In this document: one piece after another, positions 24,437 to 35,796 of the stretch
Layout of the letters: every line of letters begins with the position of its first letter
How positions within the stretch are numbered: the first letter of the stretch is position 1
Source: Buxus sempervirens
Lineage: Eukaryota > Streptophyta > Magnoliopsida > Buxales > Buxaceae
Assembly: GCA_947561395.2 (NCBI GenBank)
Contig: OX387182.1
Coordinates: 38,681,949-38,745,948 of the forward strand
Length of the DNA stretch: 64,000 nucleotides
Direction: 5' to 3'
Position numbers and translations under genes: made by a program
Notes under the pieces: generated by a model
Seen by the model: the letters and a program-made list of their open reading frames with translations, nothing else
The model's database searches: none
Told to the model about the DNA's origin: nothing

Positions 24437-26799
24437 TGTAAAACCCCGAATTTTCCTTAAATAATAAATTAAATTAGTAAATAATATTATCGAGAGTTAT
24501 GATTGATAGAAACATTTTAATATTGTAGGGTGTGATCAACTTAGCGGAGATCCAGAGTTAGACGCAGATCTGACCGTCCGATCGTGAGATATCGAGGTAT
24601 GTATTCTAATTGGGCAAGGTGTATAGAAGAGTTGCATGGGAGATGCATAGGATCAGGGGGTATATATATGTATAAAGAAATAACCTAAATTGTATACTTG
24701 TATTGTCGCTCGTATTGAAGAGCCGCAAGCGACGAAACCTGTTTGAACGACCAAGAGAAGAAGAAGAAGAAGGAAGGAAGGAAGGGCTGGGCGTGCGTTC
24801 ATCGTCCAGGGAGTTCCTTAGTGCAAGAGTTTCACCATTGTTCAGAATAGAGAGGGAGAAATCAGCGTATAGAGGTAGGTGACATCGTTTTGGTTTAAAA
24901 TTGGATTTACCCTTGTTTAATCGCAAATGCATATTTCTATGTTATGTAATGTTGTATTTAGTTAGCTAAGCATGCTATAAATACACTAGAATGAGTTTAG
25001 ACGAGGAAAATCATGATTTAGAACTGTTTCTGCTCGATTTGGCAAGACCGCCGACCTCGACTGTACTAGGCGCTCATCGGCGATCCTAGGCGCTGGTTAT
25101 AAATTTGAGGACGCCGTGGACCGCGGGACGACGGACAGTGGGCACTCGAATTTTCACAACCGCCGACTGATGACTGCCCGGAGCGATCCCAGGCGCTCTC
25201 AGCAGAAAATCCAATTTTTCATAATTTCGAACCTAATTCAACTCTAAACTATTTTTAGACAATTTTAATGATTAACTAAGGTCTTTTAAGACCAAAATAA
25301 ACTATCTAATTCCCTGTTTTTCAGAAAAACAAATTAGGGAGATATTTAGGACATTAGTTGCCAAGTTTTGAAGGCAAATGAGAAATGTGATTTTGGAAAA
25401 GCCTAACTACCATTTGATTATCTAAACACTTCTAAATGACATTATAAATCATAAGACATTATAAAGAGAATTCAGAATCCGAATGACTGAATAATGAAGT
25501 AAATGCACAGATATAACCATTATATGCCGCTAGGCACCAACCATTATAGAATTATGATACTCTAGGGAATTTTGGAGTCTAGTGGGCATAGCTGATTATG
25601 GATCCATAGTCGTAGCTAGATAGCTGAGGGATATGTCATTTGGGTTGAGTTACTCCTATATGCGACGCGCTTCCTTTGCAAGTTAGTTTGTCTGGGAAGG
25701 TCCTATGTCTGGAGGGACACCCCAGTGAGCCGCTGGTGATTCCCTGTACATGTGGATAAGCGACTATTTCCATGTATTGATTCTGGTGCTGCATGCTGGT
25801 GGTACATGCCAACTCTGATGGGTACGTGTGCAATAAGTCGGTGACTACGACTCTTGTCTAAGCAGCGCTGCATGGGGCTTGAGTATCATTAGTAGCATCG
25901 CTCCTAAGTCGCACGGTGGTATAGCAATTGGTTGAGAATCATCTCAAAAGGTTTATCTATCTTTGTGAGTCCTACAATGACACTGAAAACACAACACTTG
26001 ATATGATTATTAGTATTATTGTGCACGTGCGGGATGCATGTGATTGGGATATTGGTTGGATGTGACTGCTTAGTACATCCTGGCAATGTGTGGATTATGC
26101 TACTGATTTGGCTATTGAGTTCTTATATTAAAACTTGCTGAAATTCATTTCTAGAACTGTTTACCAAACGGTTTTGTGTTCATGAATGGTATAAATGATT
26201 ATGCGAGCCTGATTTATCGATGTTGCTTAATCGTGCATGAAATGTTACTTTGCTTATATTAACTGTTTAGTCATGCATGTGTTACCTACTGAGATATTCG
26301 TATCTCACCCTACTTCTATTCCATTTTTTTCAGCTGATACGCGAGAGGGGGATCTCTTAGACTTCCAGGGAGAGATAGCCGAGTATTCGCCGGAGGATTA
26401 TTATTATCCAGATATTGTCTGAGGTGGATTGATGTCATAGACTTAGCACTTTTAATTGGTTTATTATCATTTATTTGGATTTGATGTATGAGAGAGATAA
26501 GAGAGAGATAGTAACCAGTTCATTTTACCAGACCTTGATATTACTGACTGATGGTCAAGCTTTATGCTTAGTTGAGGATTTTGATCTACACTTCCGCGCA
26601 TACTTGTTTCCGCAACTCTGATAGTTTAATAAAATGATTGGATTTTTCTTTCTTTGGTCTGGTATGTTATTGATGTTGTAATTGATATGGGCCAATAACA
26701 CCTCGGATTTGGTTGTTGAACTAAATTCGGGTTGTTACAGTAGCGAACCGGGTTCGGGTCGGGTGTCGCTTTGCACTGACCCGGGTTCGGGGCGTTACA
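24437..26799 (+). repeat. 3' LTR of the Tekay-like element
   Basis: 2,363 bp, about 99% identical by eye to the 5' LTR. Examples of differences are G versus A at the twelfth base and a shorter GAA run near 24765. It is followed by the target duplication TATAC at 26800-26804. Confidence 0.95.
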
Positions 26800-26804
26800 T
26801 ATAC

Positions 26805-27025
26805 TTAATAGGTTATTTGAGTATTCTTGAGAGACACTTAAAGTACACTCTAGAGGTACCTTGGGTATTCTTAAGAGTTACTTTAGGTACTCTTAGGGGA
26901 TAATTTGGGTACACTTGGGAAGTACCTTGGGTAATGTATAGGTGTACTTCTAGTGTTATTCGGGAGGGTACCTGGGGTATATTTTGGGGTACCATGGGTA
27001 TACTTGGGAATTACTCTAGGTACAC
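26805..27025. repeat. GGTACC minisatellite, right part
   Basis: Continuation of the array at 16050-17278, with units such as GAGGTACCTTGGGTATTCTT and GGGTACCTGGGGTATATTTT. It is followed at 27030-27282 by the unique 5' start of the minus-strand family A LTR. Confidence 0.85.
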
Positions 27026-27367
27026 ATAAGTCTAAATTTTCAGAATTTGATTTCCAATTCATTAAAGCTAATTGGAGAGTATCTTAAACAATTGGAATTG
27101 AGAGATAGCATTAATTAAACTTACCTTAATAACTTTCATATCGTTCAATTGATTCCTCTAAATCCTCAAGAATAATCCACATCTACCTCATCTTCATAAC
27201 ACAAGTACTTAATTAGTCTACTAATCACACTTTAGATAATTAATCTTAATAATTAAGATATAATCCGGGTCGGGGTTTTACATGTCTTCTATCTTTAAAT
27301 GCTTTCTTCATCATATATAAATAATAAATCCCCTAAAAAGGATTAATAGAAACATTTTCAAATTATA

Positions 27368-28330
27368 GTTTTAAGGTGGCTTTAACTTCAGATATTTGGA
27401 CAAGTAAACATAATATAAGTTATTTAGCTATAATTGCACATTATATAGATGATAATTGGAGCATGGAAAAAAGAGTAATAACTTTTATGTCAATATATTA
27501 TAGACATTCTGGAACAGCTATAACAACTTCTATAGCGCAGAATATAAGAGAATATAAATTACAAAATCAAATAATGGCTGTAGCACTATGCTAATAATGT
27601 TGCAATAGACATACTAAAACAATAATTAAACTTAAGTTTAAACGGATGTTTATTTATGTTCAATGTGCTTCACATCATAAATTTAGTTGTGCAGGATGGA
27701 TTAAAAATTGTGCAACAAAATATAGTGAATATTAAAGAAGCAGTAAAATTTTTAAGACAATCTAGTACAACTATTAGAGAATTTAACACTTATTGTGCAA
27801 ATTTTGGAAAACAACATAAAAGAAATTACCCTAGATGTTGACCATAGATGCAATTCAACATTTTTAATTTTAGATGCTGCATTAGAATTTAAAGATGTAC
27901 TTACATATTTTTATAAAACAAAAATGCATGGAAGCCAACTAGAAGAAGATGACTGAAAAATAGCAGAAGTTTTAAGAGATTTTTTAAAAGTTTTTTTTAA
28001 TGTAACAATATTCTTATCGGGGGTTTTTACCCAACATCCCCAAATATTTTAAATATATTATATTAAATAAGTTGTTGCTTTGAACAATATAGAGCCATAC
28101 CCGTTGCTCATGCTATTTGCTTAACAATGGAATCTAACTTTTTACAATATTGGGAAGAAATGCCCTTTTTATATTATTTAGCTACTGTGATGCATCTTAG
28201 GATTAAATTAATAGGAGCAAAAGATCTAATAAAAATAATAAATGAAAAAAATGAACTCTTCTTTTCAAACAGATATAAGTTAAGTAAAGAACCTTTTCGA
28301 AATACTTTTTTTCTAAATATGAAACTACCA
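27368..28330 (+). pseudogene. hAT-family transposase fragment
   Basis: Translation gives VALTSDIWTSKHNISYLAI and then HYIDDNWSMEKRVITF, the start of the RNase H-like core of hAT transposases of the RICESLEEPER/DAYSLEEPER kind. Next come HIINLVVQDGLK (expected CxAHxLNLIVQDGL), then DVDHRCNSTFLILDAAL (expected DVxTRWNSTYxML) and MESNFLQYWEEMPFLYYLA (the MxxKFxKYW motif). Several stops and at least two frame changes separate these blocks. The BED zinc finger and C-terminal dimerisation region are absent. The family A LTR lies just upstream, and the fragment ends against the LINE tail downstream. It is clearly dead. Confidence 0.85.
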
Positions 28331-28439
28331 GACAGGATAGTCATACCCAACCAACACTTCCAGATAATTACTCCTGGAATTTTTTAAGTTGTAGAAGAAA
28401 GGGAAACAACCAGCATCTAGTAGTGGTGGTGTAAAACCT

Positions 28440-28738
28440 CGACCCAGATTATTGTGAATTGCTTCAAAGACAACAACTGTAGCATTTGGAAGATTGACCA
28501 CATTCTTGACGAAGTCTGACGTCTCTGTTCTCTCTTCAATTTTAAGAGAAGCAAATACAGTTTCGGATGGTCTGGCAAATTTTTCCTTGGACCATACCCT
28601 TGCTTCTGGTTTTACCAAGTTCCTAGTGCTGTATCGCCTCTTGTGAGGAATGACTTTGTAGGCAGAGCGCTGCCGCATTTTATCCCTAATTAAGTATAGT
28701 AATCTAATCTTGTTATCCAAAAAAAAAAAAAAAAAAAA
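28440..28738 (+). pseudogene. 5'-truncated LINE: RNase H end plus poly(A) tail
   Basis: Plus-strand translation of 28468-28650 contains SSILREANTVSDGLANFS, the C-terminal part of the RNase H domain of plant L1-type LINEs (the REANxxADxLAN motif). It is followed by a stop, an untranslated end finishing TTGTTATCC, and 20 A residues (28719-28738). Everything upstream of RNase H is missing, typical of 5'-truncated LINE insertion. No certain target duplication was found. Confidence 0.78.
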
Positions 28739-29773
28739 GAAAAGAGAGAGAAAGATTCCCACTTTTGCCCAAAAAAAAAATTAAATAATACAAACGACAA
28801 CTTTTTTCTTCTTGCACAATAACTAATTGACAATTCAATTTTATCTCAAGACATAATTAATGAAATACAATCAGATCTGAAATGTCTTCCTCAGGATCAT
28901 TTGCTTCATCACCATGATTCCAAAATTTAGTGTACTGATCATCACCAACCAAATTTAAAGAGCTGAAAACCAAGTACAGAGAACTACTTTATCTATTATA
29001 TATCTTATATATATCGTTATACTTTGGTTTGTTTCAATTCAGTTCAGTTTGGTTTTACCCTTAGGAAATTTTGTTCGGTTCAATTAACCTGAGCCTTCAA
29101 CCCAAAACCGAACCAAACAAATTTGGTTCTCTATTTTGAGAACCAAAACCTACGCAAAGACTATATAACCTAAACCAAACCAACCCAAAGTCGAGTTGGA
29201 CTGGTTCGGTTTTGGTTTTAACCAACCCAAGTTGCAGTCCTAATTGCAGATAATGTGAAATGAGGCTATGTTAAAAGGATTCTTAGAGAAATTTGTTAAA
29301 AGAGATGGAAAATATTTTTTTTAGTTGTTGCGTTTTTTTAATCTTTTAACGGCAGCGTATTGACGTATAGTAGATAATGTGAAATAAAAAAACCAGAAAA
29401 TAATCTTCTAACACATGCAATTTGACAAGAGTTGATATGTATTTTATTCAATAATAACGCAGAATCCTTCTATTCAGCAACTTTAAATCTCCTTACATAA
29501 AATTTTCAAAACTTAAAAAAGGGTAAAATAGATAATATCTCTAAAGCATCTTGAAGTAAACCCCTGCCAGAAGGATGACACTGCAAAAAATAAAAATAAA
29601 AAAACTTTAGAAATTGGGATATAATTATAGTAATGTAACAATCATAAATTCATATAATAATCCTTAAATCCTTAAAAAAGGTACCATTTATCAAGATTAG
29701 AAAACTTACCGATTAGTGATTAAGAATTCTATGGTGGTCTCTGTCAATCGTGGTGGTTAAAATTATGGGAAAG
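28739..29773. other. AT-rich spacer with a GGTTCGGTT inverted-repeat patch
   Basis: No gene seen. From about 29030 to 29235 the sequence alternates GGTTTGGTT/GTTCGGTTC and its complement AACCGAACC/AAACCAAACC, an imperfect inverted repeat of MITE appearance. Ends and target duplication are not clear. Confidence 0.4.
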
Positions 29774-30184
29774 TTATTGAAAGGGTACCTTTTCCCCCGT
29801 ATTGCCAAAAACATGCCATCAAATATCTTATTGCCTTAAAAAACCTACTTCTTAAAACAATTTGCGAAATGGGGGGAGCAAGTCAGATCCGGATGTTTTC
29901 TCCCCATTTTGCCCCCCACGTCAGCAAACTAAAGGACGTCCTCACCTCTCTCTCTCTATGTCAATTCGTACTCGGAGTGCGTTTGTGCCAAGAAAGATTT
30001 GACAGAAAGCTCAAACCCCCGTTTGAAATCTTCCCCCTTTTCCGGCCACCCTCTCCGGTGACCTCGATCGACCTGCCCTCTTCGTACGTCCTTAATAAGC
30101 TCTCCGGCAACACCCATTCGTCAACACCCTTCCTGTAAGCACCTCATTTTTGCGCTCCTACAAAAAAAAACCAAAAATGCAAAC

Positions 30185-30920
30185 CCTGGACAGAAAGTCA
30201 ACCCTAAGGGGTGAAAAGTTGACTTTTTTGATCAAATGAAATTGGCCACCTTTCTTTATCTCAATCAATAGAGAATCTCGACACGGTTCCAACGCAACTG
30301 GGTTTGCAGGAATCGGGGTCCGGATGAAGGTTCTGCGGGCGGTCAAACTTAAGGAAAAGCTGAGAGTTGACTTTTCCTCGAATTCCGTACCAAGTACCTC
30401 GCTTTATATCATTGGATAGAGAATCTCGACACGGTTCCAACGCAACTGAGTTTGCAGGAATCGGGGTCCGGATGAAAGCTCTGCGGGCGGTCAAACTTAA
30501 GCAGAGCCAAAAGTTGACTTTCTGCTAAAATCCAATCCAGAGGCCTACCCCTAGGTCATTGGATAGAGAATCTCGACACGGTTCCAACGCAACTGAGTTT
30601 TCAGGAATCGGGGTCCGGATGAAGGCTCTGCGGGCGGTCAAACTTAAGCAGAGCCAAAAGTTGACTTTCTGCTAAAGTCCGATCCAGAGGCCTACCCCTA
30701 GGTCATTGGATAGAGAATCTCGACACGGTTCCAACGCAACTGAGTTTGCAGGAATCGGGGTCCGGATGAAGGTTCTGCAGGCGGTCAAACCTGAGCGGAG
30801 CCAAAAGTTGACTTTCTGCTAAAATCCGATCCGGAGGCCTACCCCTAGGTCATGGGATGGAGGGCCCCGATACGATTCTAATGAAACTAAGTTTGCCCAG
30901 ATCGGAGTCCGGATGAAGAA
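30185..30920 (-). repeat. Five 147-bp tandem repeats with W-box motifs
   Basis: The complement of the TTCAT landmark (ATGAA) occurs at 30324, 30472, 30619, 30766 and 30913, giving spacings of 148, 147, 147 and 147 bp. Units contain GTTCCAACGCAACTGAGTTT and GGTCAAACTTAAGC, with AAAAGTTGACTTT between units. The set-up is the same as in copy 1 at 12470-13066 but with one more unit. Confidence 0.88.
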
Positions 30921-32289
30921 AATATGAGCTGATGAAATTTCCGAGCAGCAAAACCGGCAATCTACGCACGTGGCAAAAAGCTGAACACGTGGCGAGTTGC
31001 GCAGGAAAATATCTCAGGGATCAAATCCGTAAATATCCAAAGATACGAAATATCCCAGGGACTAAATCCGTAAAAATCCGAGAATATCGGATTAAATCAA
31101 AAATTGCCAGGGACCAAATCCGAATTTTTTAGATTTTTACGTCCGGCGAGCGGCGGCATTAAATGATTTTCATCATTATGCCGCTCGCGCGGACGTGGCG
31201 AGCGGGCTTGCGCCCACCTTGAGCTGGGTGCCAAGGTGGGCGGCACCTTTTTTTTTCTTGGTCTATATAACCCGCGCGACTTTTCGCGCAGGGGGTTGGA
31301 AAATTTCGGGAAAAAAGCTGAGTGTTCGGACATTTCTTTTGAGGGTGTGAAGGGTTTTTTGTTGGTTGTCTTCTTCCCTCACCCGAAGCCCCCCCCCCCC
31401 CCCCCCCCCCCCCCCCTCTCGATCCCTGCCCCCAAAAAAAAAAACCCAAGAGGCTCACCCTTCTTTGGTTCTTCCCCATTTCCACCCAAGCAAGTGGAAG
31501 CTTGCTATTGTTGGTGCGGTGAAGTGGAGGCTCCGGCCGCTGTCCGACTTCGAGGAGGCTCCCCCACTTAGCTCCAGAACTCAAGAACCACCAGGTAAAC
31601 ATCCCTGTTACATTGGGTTATACATATATGAGTATGCATGTTTTCTTTAGTAAGCCGGTCTTATTCAGTGGTATGAATCCACTGCCATGAAAGCTTGCTG
31701 TGTTTTTTCTGTTCACTTCCATCCGATAAATACCACCCAGCAAGGACGAGGAAGATGCATGTGCTATTCACGTCGAGAAGGGAGCATGTTCCCCAAGTGC
31801 CCGCCATCTAATGTACCCCTGTAAAACCCCCCTCCTCCTTCCCTTCTTCGGGAGCATGCTGTTTTCTACTCGTGCACCCTTGAGCATGCTCCCATCACCC
31901 CCCCCCCCCCTTTTAAGCTATTTATGAGTCTGTACCTGTTTGTTTTTTTATCAGGTTTGTTTTTTTCCTTTTAAGAGATTTTGGGATGAAGCATGAAGCA
32001 TGAAGCATGAAGCATGTTTAGATTAGTTTGAATACATGCTTAAGTGGCTTCTGGGGAGTGGTCGAAGCCCGGGGAAGTGTCCTGGGCATATTATTCGTGA
32101 AGTATTTTGAATGCATGTTTGTACTGTGAGTTTTCTGGGTTTTCAAAACTTGAAATAAAATGTGTTTAGATTAAATCCAAAATTAGTTGGGAGGTGTTCT
32201 GGGCATGTTGGGAGGCTAGTGGAACAGTTACAGACCTAAAAAAATCGGCCAGAGTTGGAGATCTCAAAAAAACAGAGAGTTGAAAATCA

Positions 32290-32580
32290 CAGTGACCTGC
32301 CGCCCACCTGGCGCTCACCTAGGAGGTGGGCGCCCCTTTCAGCCCACTTCCCGCCGAGCTGGCGCCCACCTGGCGCTCAGCTCACGCCCACCTAAAACCA
32401 AGTGAAATTCTCGCGCCCATCTCGCGCTCACCTCCCGCCCATCTCGCGCTCACCTCCCGCCCAGCTCGCGCTCACCTGGTATCGGGTGAGCGCCAGGTCA
32501 AATTTTCGCCCGGTTCTGGCGCCCATCTGGCGCCCACCTGGCGCTCACCTCAGGAGGTGAGCGCCAGGTCCAAAACAGGC
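32290..32580 (-). repeat. GC-rich GCGCCCACCTGGCGCTCACC minisatellite
   Basis: Short degenerate units (GCGCCCACCTGGCGCTCA, CTCCCGCCCATCTCGCGCTC) of about 20-28 bp in the U3 part of the minus-strand family B LTR. It corresponds to 11085-11430 in copy 1. Confidence 0.78.
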
Positions 32581-33882
32581 CGAATTGTTATTTTTTTTGA
32601 AAATTCCAAAAATACCCCTTACCATACCGCGGGGGGCTTCGCCCCCCGCACCCCCACCCCTTTGTTCGCTACGCATCCAACCCGATACCAACATAATGAG
32701 CCAGTTTTTTTTTCTGACATAGTGTTTATCTTGTGTCTTTTTGTGTGATTATTGCTAGGTGTGAATGATATTTCTGAACCGAACCGGATAAACCAATAGG
32801 GTTTCTGGGTCACCCGGAAACCCGACATGGGACTTGGACTCCCGGTCCAACTTGACTTCCAGTGGGCCTTCCAACGGGGCCCACCAAGCCCAATAAACAC
32901 CGAAGCATGCCATTAAAATAACTTAAGTAAAATGAACAATTTGAACCGGGCGGGCCAAACCCAATGCGGCCCACCCGAGCCTTGTTATGTGAAATTGATG
33001 CATGAATTGCGTGGTTTGGCCGAGACCAAGGGCAAGGGCCTACCGGGCCCGCCAAAGCCCACCAACCGAACCTAGGAAGGGTGCAAACCCTAACTTTCGG
33101 TAACTTGGGCTTACAAGCCCAGATTTGGACTACGGGCCCCAAGCCCAGCGTCCAAATCACTTTGGCAAAATTAAAAAGATAAATCCGACAAAAAATACTT
33201 GGCCACCATGTGGGCTCACCTAAGGGGCCCACAAACCAGTCCGGCCCACTTGTGCATAAAAACACCTAACCTTCAAATCTGAATCTAAAGTAAAATCAAT
33301 GCACCAACCAAAGCCCAAAAGGGCCTCCTAGGATAAGCCAAGGCCCACAAGGGCACACGGGCTTGACTAAGCCCACCAAGGATACCGTGGGCCTTCCAAC
33401 GGGGCCCACCCAACCAGACTCAGATCACCTAAGTAATCAAGATAAAAGCAACTAAAGGGACCCACACCACTCAGGTGGTCCCGCCAGACTTAACCAAATT
33501 GTATATCGGATTAGGAATCAGGTGAGACCAATGTAAGCTGACTCAAACCAGGGAACCCACGGGACCCGTCATCCGACGGGGTGGACCGGGGTGTCTACGG
33601 ACTTCCCCGAACCACAACCGAGAACAGACTTAGAATCTCAAGCCGCAGACCAAAAAGCTCTAATAGGCAAGATTAGGCACCCAGGTGTCCGCCTGCACCC
33701 CATCAGGCGGTGGCGACTCCGAATCACCCCGTGCCGCGTTTTCCACGCGCGCACACTTCCGTTGCAGGTGTTCATCCCATTTGAGAGAACTCTCCGGCGA
33801 CCACATTCAAAGCCCTTTCCCCCATTCCGTTCGGCAACCTCGTCGGCGACCAGCCCCTCAAAAAGGTACCCCTTTCAATAAT

Positions 33883-34789
33883 TTTTCATGGGGTAAAAAT
33901 TCAACACAAATTTAAGCTCTAAATTCCACTTCCATGGAACAAACAAAACCCAATCAATGTTGCAAAAAGTCAACTAAAAATAGATTAAGAGGTATTGACT
34001 TCGCGGCATGTTGCTCCTGGCGACAAATGCCGGAAAACTTGTCATTTAGATTTTAGATAGAATTCAACATGCAATTTACAATTGCATCAGGAACCATTTG
34101 AATCCATTGCAGCAGTATTATACCACTACTTCTATGTCTAACAAGCAACAATTTTTATGTGTCATATGTTATAAATTGAGTTGTGTATAATGTGATTTTA
34201 ATTATGTTTCTATTTGGTTTTCAACTTGGGAAATATTTCCAGGGAGAGTGGAGAAAATTTGCTAAAGGGAGAAGGCCTCAAAGTAGTATTTATTGGCGAA
34301 TGTTGCCTTCGACTGCTCATGCCTTGGCAGAGGTAGGCCTCTAAATTTAAAGTTTTTCACAATCAGGAATGGTCTGGCACCCACACAACAACCTAATTTC
34401 ACACATTGAAGGGTGTTAATCCTGACCCTTCCTGTTACTTTCTGTGATAGGATAAGCCAGAACCCAAGGGTTTATGGGAGGAGCTATTTGATGCTGTATC
34501 TTCTTAGACACCTTGTGCAGACTCACTGGTATAGCACCGAAACCCTAAATATAGGTTTTCACGATTCCGCACAAACAGATTGCATTCAAACAAAAAATGA
34601 TAATTGAATCCTCCAGGAAGACATACTCGAGCAAAAAGAAATCCCAGCAACGAGAAAAAAATGCTCGAGGAAGATATGCGCAATTTGTCAAATGCTCGAG
34701 GAAGACATACGCGCAAGCAAAAAGATAACCCTACTGGTAGAAAAAAACTAGAATGGCTGATTGCGCTTACCGGGGAAAGGGGCGGTCAG
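33883..34789. other. Spacer with an exon-like block
   Basis: Mostly non-coding. The only coding-like stretch is at 34243-34332 (listed separately). At 34625-34705 the motif CTCGAGGAAGA(C/T)AT occurs three times in degenerate form. Confidence 0.4.
34243..34332 (+). pseudogene. Isolated exon-like fragment (unknown protein)
   Basis: A 90-nt open block flanked by TTTCCAG before and GTAGGC after encodes 30 residues beginning GEWRKFAKGRRPQSS and ending AHALAE, with both junctions in the same phase. This looks like a captured or left-over exon, but I do not recognise the protein and see no neighbouring exons. Chance cannot be excluded. Confidence 0.3.
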
Positions 34790-35207
34790 TGGTTGGAGGC
34801 GTCTGCTTTAGATGGGGGGACGCCGGAGAGTTCGTGAAGGTGCTTTCCACTTGCTGAATGAGGATACCCGGAGAGGTCGTCAAGCGCTGCTACGAACGAA
34901 GAGGGCAGGTCGATCAAGGTCACCGGAGAGGGTGGTCAGAAAAGGGGGAAGTTTTCAAACGGGGGTTTGAGCTTTCTGTCAAATCTTTCTTGGCACGAAC
35001 GCACTCTCCGGAGAGTTTGTGAAGGTGCTTTCCACTTGCCGAATGAGGATACCCGAAGAGGTCATCAAGCACAGCTACGAACGAAGAGGGGCAGGTCAAT
35101 CGAGGTCGCTGGAGAGGGTGGCCAGAAAAGGGGGAAGATTTCAAACGGGGGTTTGAGCTTTTTGTCAAATCTTTGTTGGCGTGAACGCACTCCAAGTACG
35201 AATTGAC

Positions 35208-35271
<64 letters not shown>

Positions 35272-35447
35272 GGACATCCTTTAGTTTGCTGATGTGGGGG
35301 GCAAAATGGGGAGAAAACATCCGCGCCCCCCCCCCCCCCCCCCCAACAAGTTCGCAAATAGTTTTAAGAAGTAGGTTTTTTAAGGCAATAAGATATTTGG
35401 TGGCATGTTTTTGGCAACACGGGGGGGAAGGTACTCCATTCAATAAT
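34790..35447. repeat. Inverted relative of the 29.8-33.9 kb TIR element
   Basis: GGGGGAAG(A/T)TTTCAAACGG, GGTTTGAGCTTT(C/T)TGTCAAATC, AGTACGAATTGACATAGAG and GGCAAAATGGGGAGAAAACA match 29850-30060 in reverse complement. The right end (GAAGGTACTCCATTCAATAATTTTC, read in parts) matches its terminal repeat. Inside, a 186-bp segment is tandemly duplicated, with copies from 34824 and 35010, so this copy is longer than the other. The left terminal repeat is not recognisable. Confidence 0.65.
35211..35267. repeat. (GA)n microsatellite
   Basis: An uninterrupted GA run of about 28 units. The corresponding place in the relative near 29950 has only CTCTCTCTCTCT, so it expanded in this copy. Confidence 0.95.
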
Positions 35448-35796
35448 TTTCACTAAAATTATTTTCATGTTCTTCTTTCTCAACTGATGTTCGAAACCTG
35501 TTACAACAGGTTGGACATTCATGGTTCAATAAATGATGAACCTTCTTGTAATGTTTTTGCAATGAGTTTCCATTAATAAATGATTTCTCTATAGGCATGT
35601 TAAACATTTAAATGGTTTTTGTTTGGAAAAGTCCGGATTTGGTGGTGGAGGATTGTTTTGGTCCATGGAAACAAGAGAGAAGCTGTTGAGGAGGGGAGAC
35701 AATTCGAGAAATCAAAAGAATTAATGGGTTTTATAAAATCGAGTGATGCACTTAACATGTGACAACGGATCATTTAAAACCTGTCGGAGGAATCAT

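Larger units (their letters stand above)
17279..26799 (+). mobile_element. Complete Ty3/gypsy retrotransposon, Tekay/Del-like
   Basis: Two near-identical LTRs (17279-19640 and 24437-26799) bracket a primer-binding site, a gag-protease-RT-RNase H-integrase region in one frame, and a polypurine tract. A 5-bp target duplication TATAC lies at 17274-17278 and 26800-26804. The order RT-RNase H before integrase defines Ty3/gypsy. The C-terminal chromodomain-like tail after integrase fits chromoviruses of the Tekay/Del type. By eye the LTRs differ at about 23 positions plus one GAA-repeat indel in about 2.36 kb, so the insertion is recent. Four in-frame stops and one early frameshift mean it is not autonomous as it stands. 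It is inserted inside the GGTACC array of the family A LTR. Confidence 0.95.
13244..27282 (-). mobile_element. Solo LTR, family A (about 4.5 kb), split by a nested element
   Basis: On the minus strand it begins TGTAAAACCCCGACCCGG (from plus 27282) and ends GGGGCGCTACA (plus 13244). The same 5 bp, TGTCT, flanks it at 13239-13243 and 27283-27287. Removing the nested element at 17279-26799 and one TSD copy leaves about 4,513 bp with no coding sequence, so it is an unusually long solo LTR. It carries a minus-strand TATA-like box (CATATAAAAGG, plus 15986-15995), a GGTACC minisatellite, a 39-bp repeat and a 74-bp duplication. Its ends resemble those of the nested Tekay LTR (TGTAAAACCCC...GGGGCGTTACA), suggesting a related Ty3/gypsy lineage. 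That assignment is inference. Confidence 0.85.
30134..33755 (-). mobile_element. Solo LTR, family B copy 2
   Basis: Minus-strand unit starting TGTGCGCGCGTGG (plus 33755) and ending GGTGCTTACA (plus 30134). Target duplication CTTCC lies at 30129-30133 and 33756-33760. Length 3,622 bp and non-coding. It matches copy 1 in order: GAGTCGCCACCGCCTGATGG, GGGCC-rich block, GC-rich minisatellite (32290-32580), a TATA box (plus 31264-31270), GCCGCTCGC-rich leader, then the 147-bp array. An uninterrupted run of 28 C (31389-31416) lies just upstream of the TATA box. Confidence 0.9.
29774..33882. mobile_element. Terminal-inverted-repeat element, split by a solo LTR
   Basis: The left end reads TTATTGAAAGGGTACCTTTT at 29774-29793. 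The right end, reverse complemented, reads TTATTGAAAGGGGTACCTTT near 33862-33882. Without the solo LTR at 30134-33755 the element is about 480 bp. Its body contains GTTTGAAATCTTCCCCC and CTCTCCGGTGACCTCG and is repeated, inverted and longer, at 34790-35447. No protein is convincing. Class (MULE, hAT or other MITE) is undetermined because the target duplication is unclear. Confidence 0.6.

Noticed and set aside
28325-28762. 145-codon minus-strand frame (DNKIRLLYLIRDKM...)
   Set aside because: The plus strand of the same region encodes the end of a LINE RNase H followed by a poly(A) tail. The minus-strand frame starts in the complement of the tail.
31236-31650. Proline-rich frames around 31380-31420
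   Set aside because: They are translations of the 28-C run inside a solo LTR.
35165-35456. Frames made of SLSLSL or RERERE
   Set aside because: Translations of the (GA)n microsatellite.
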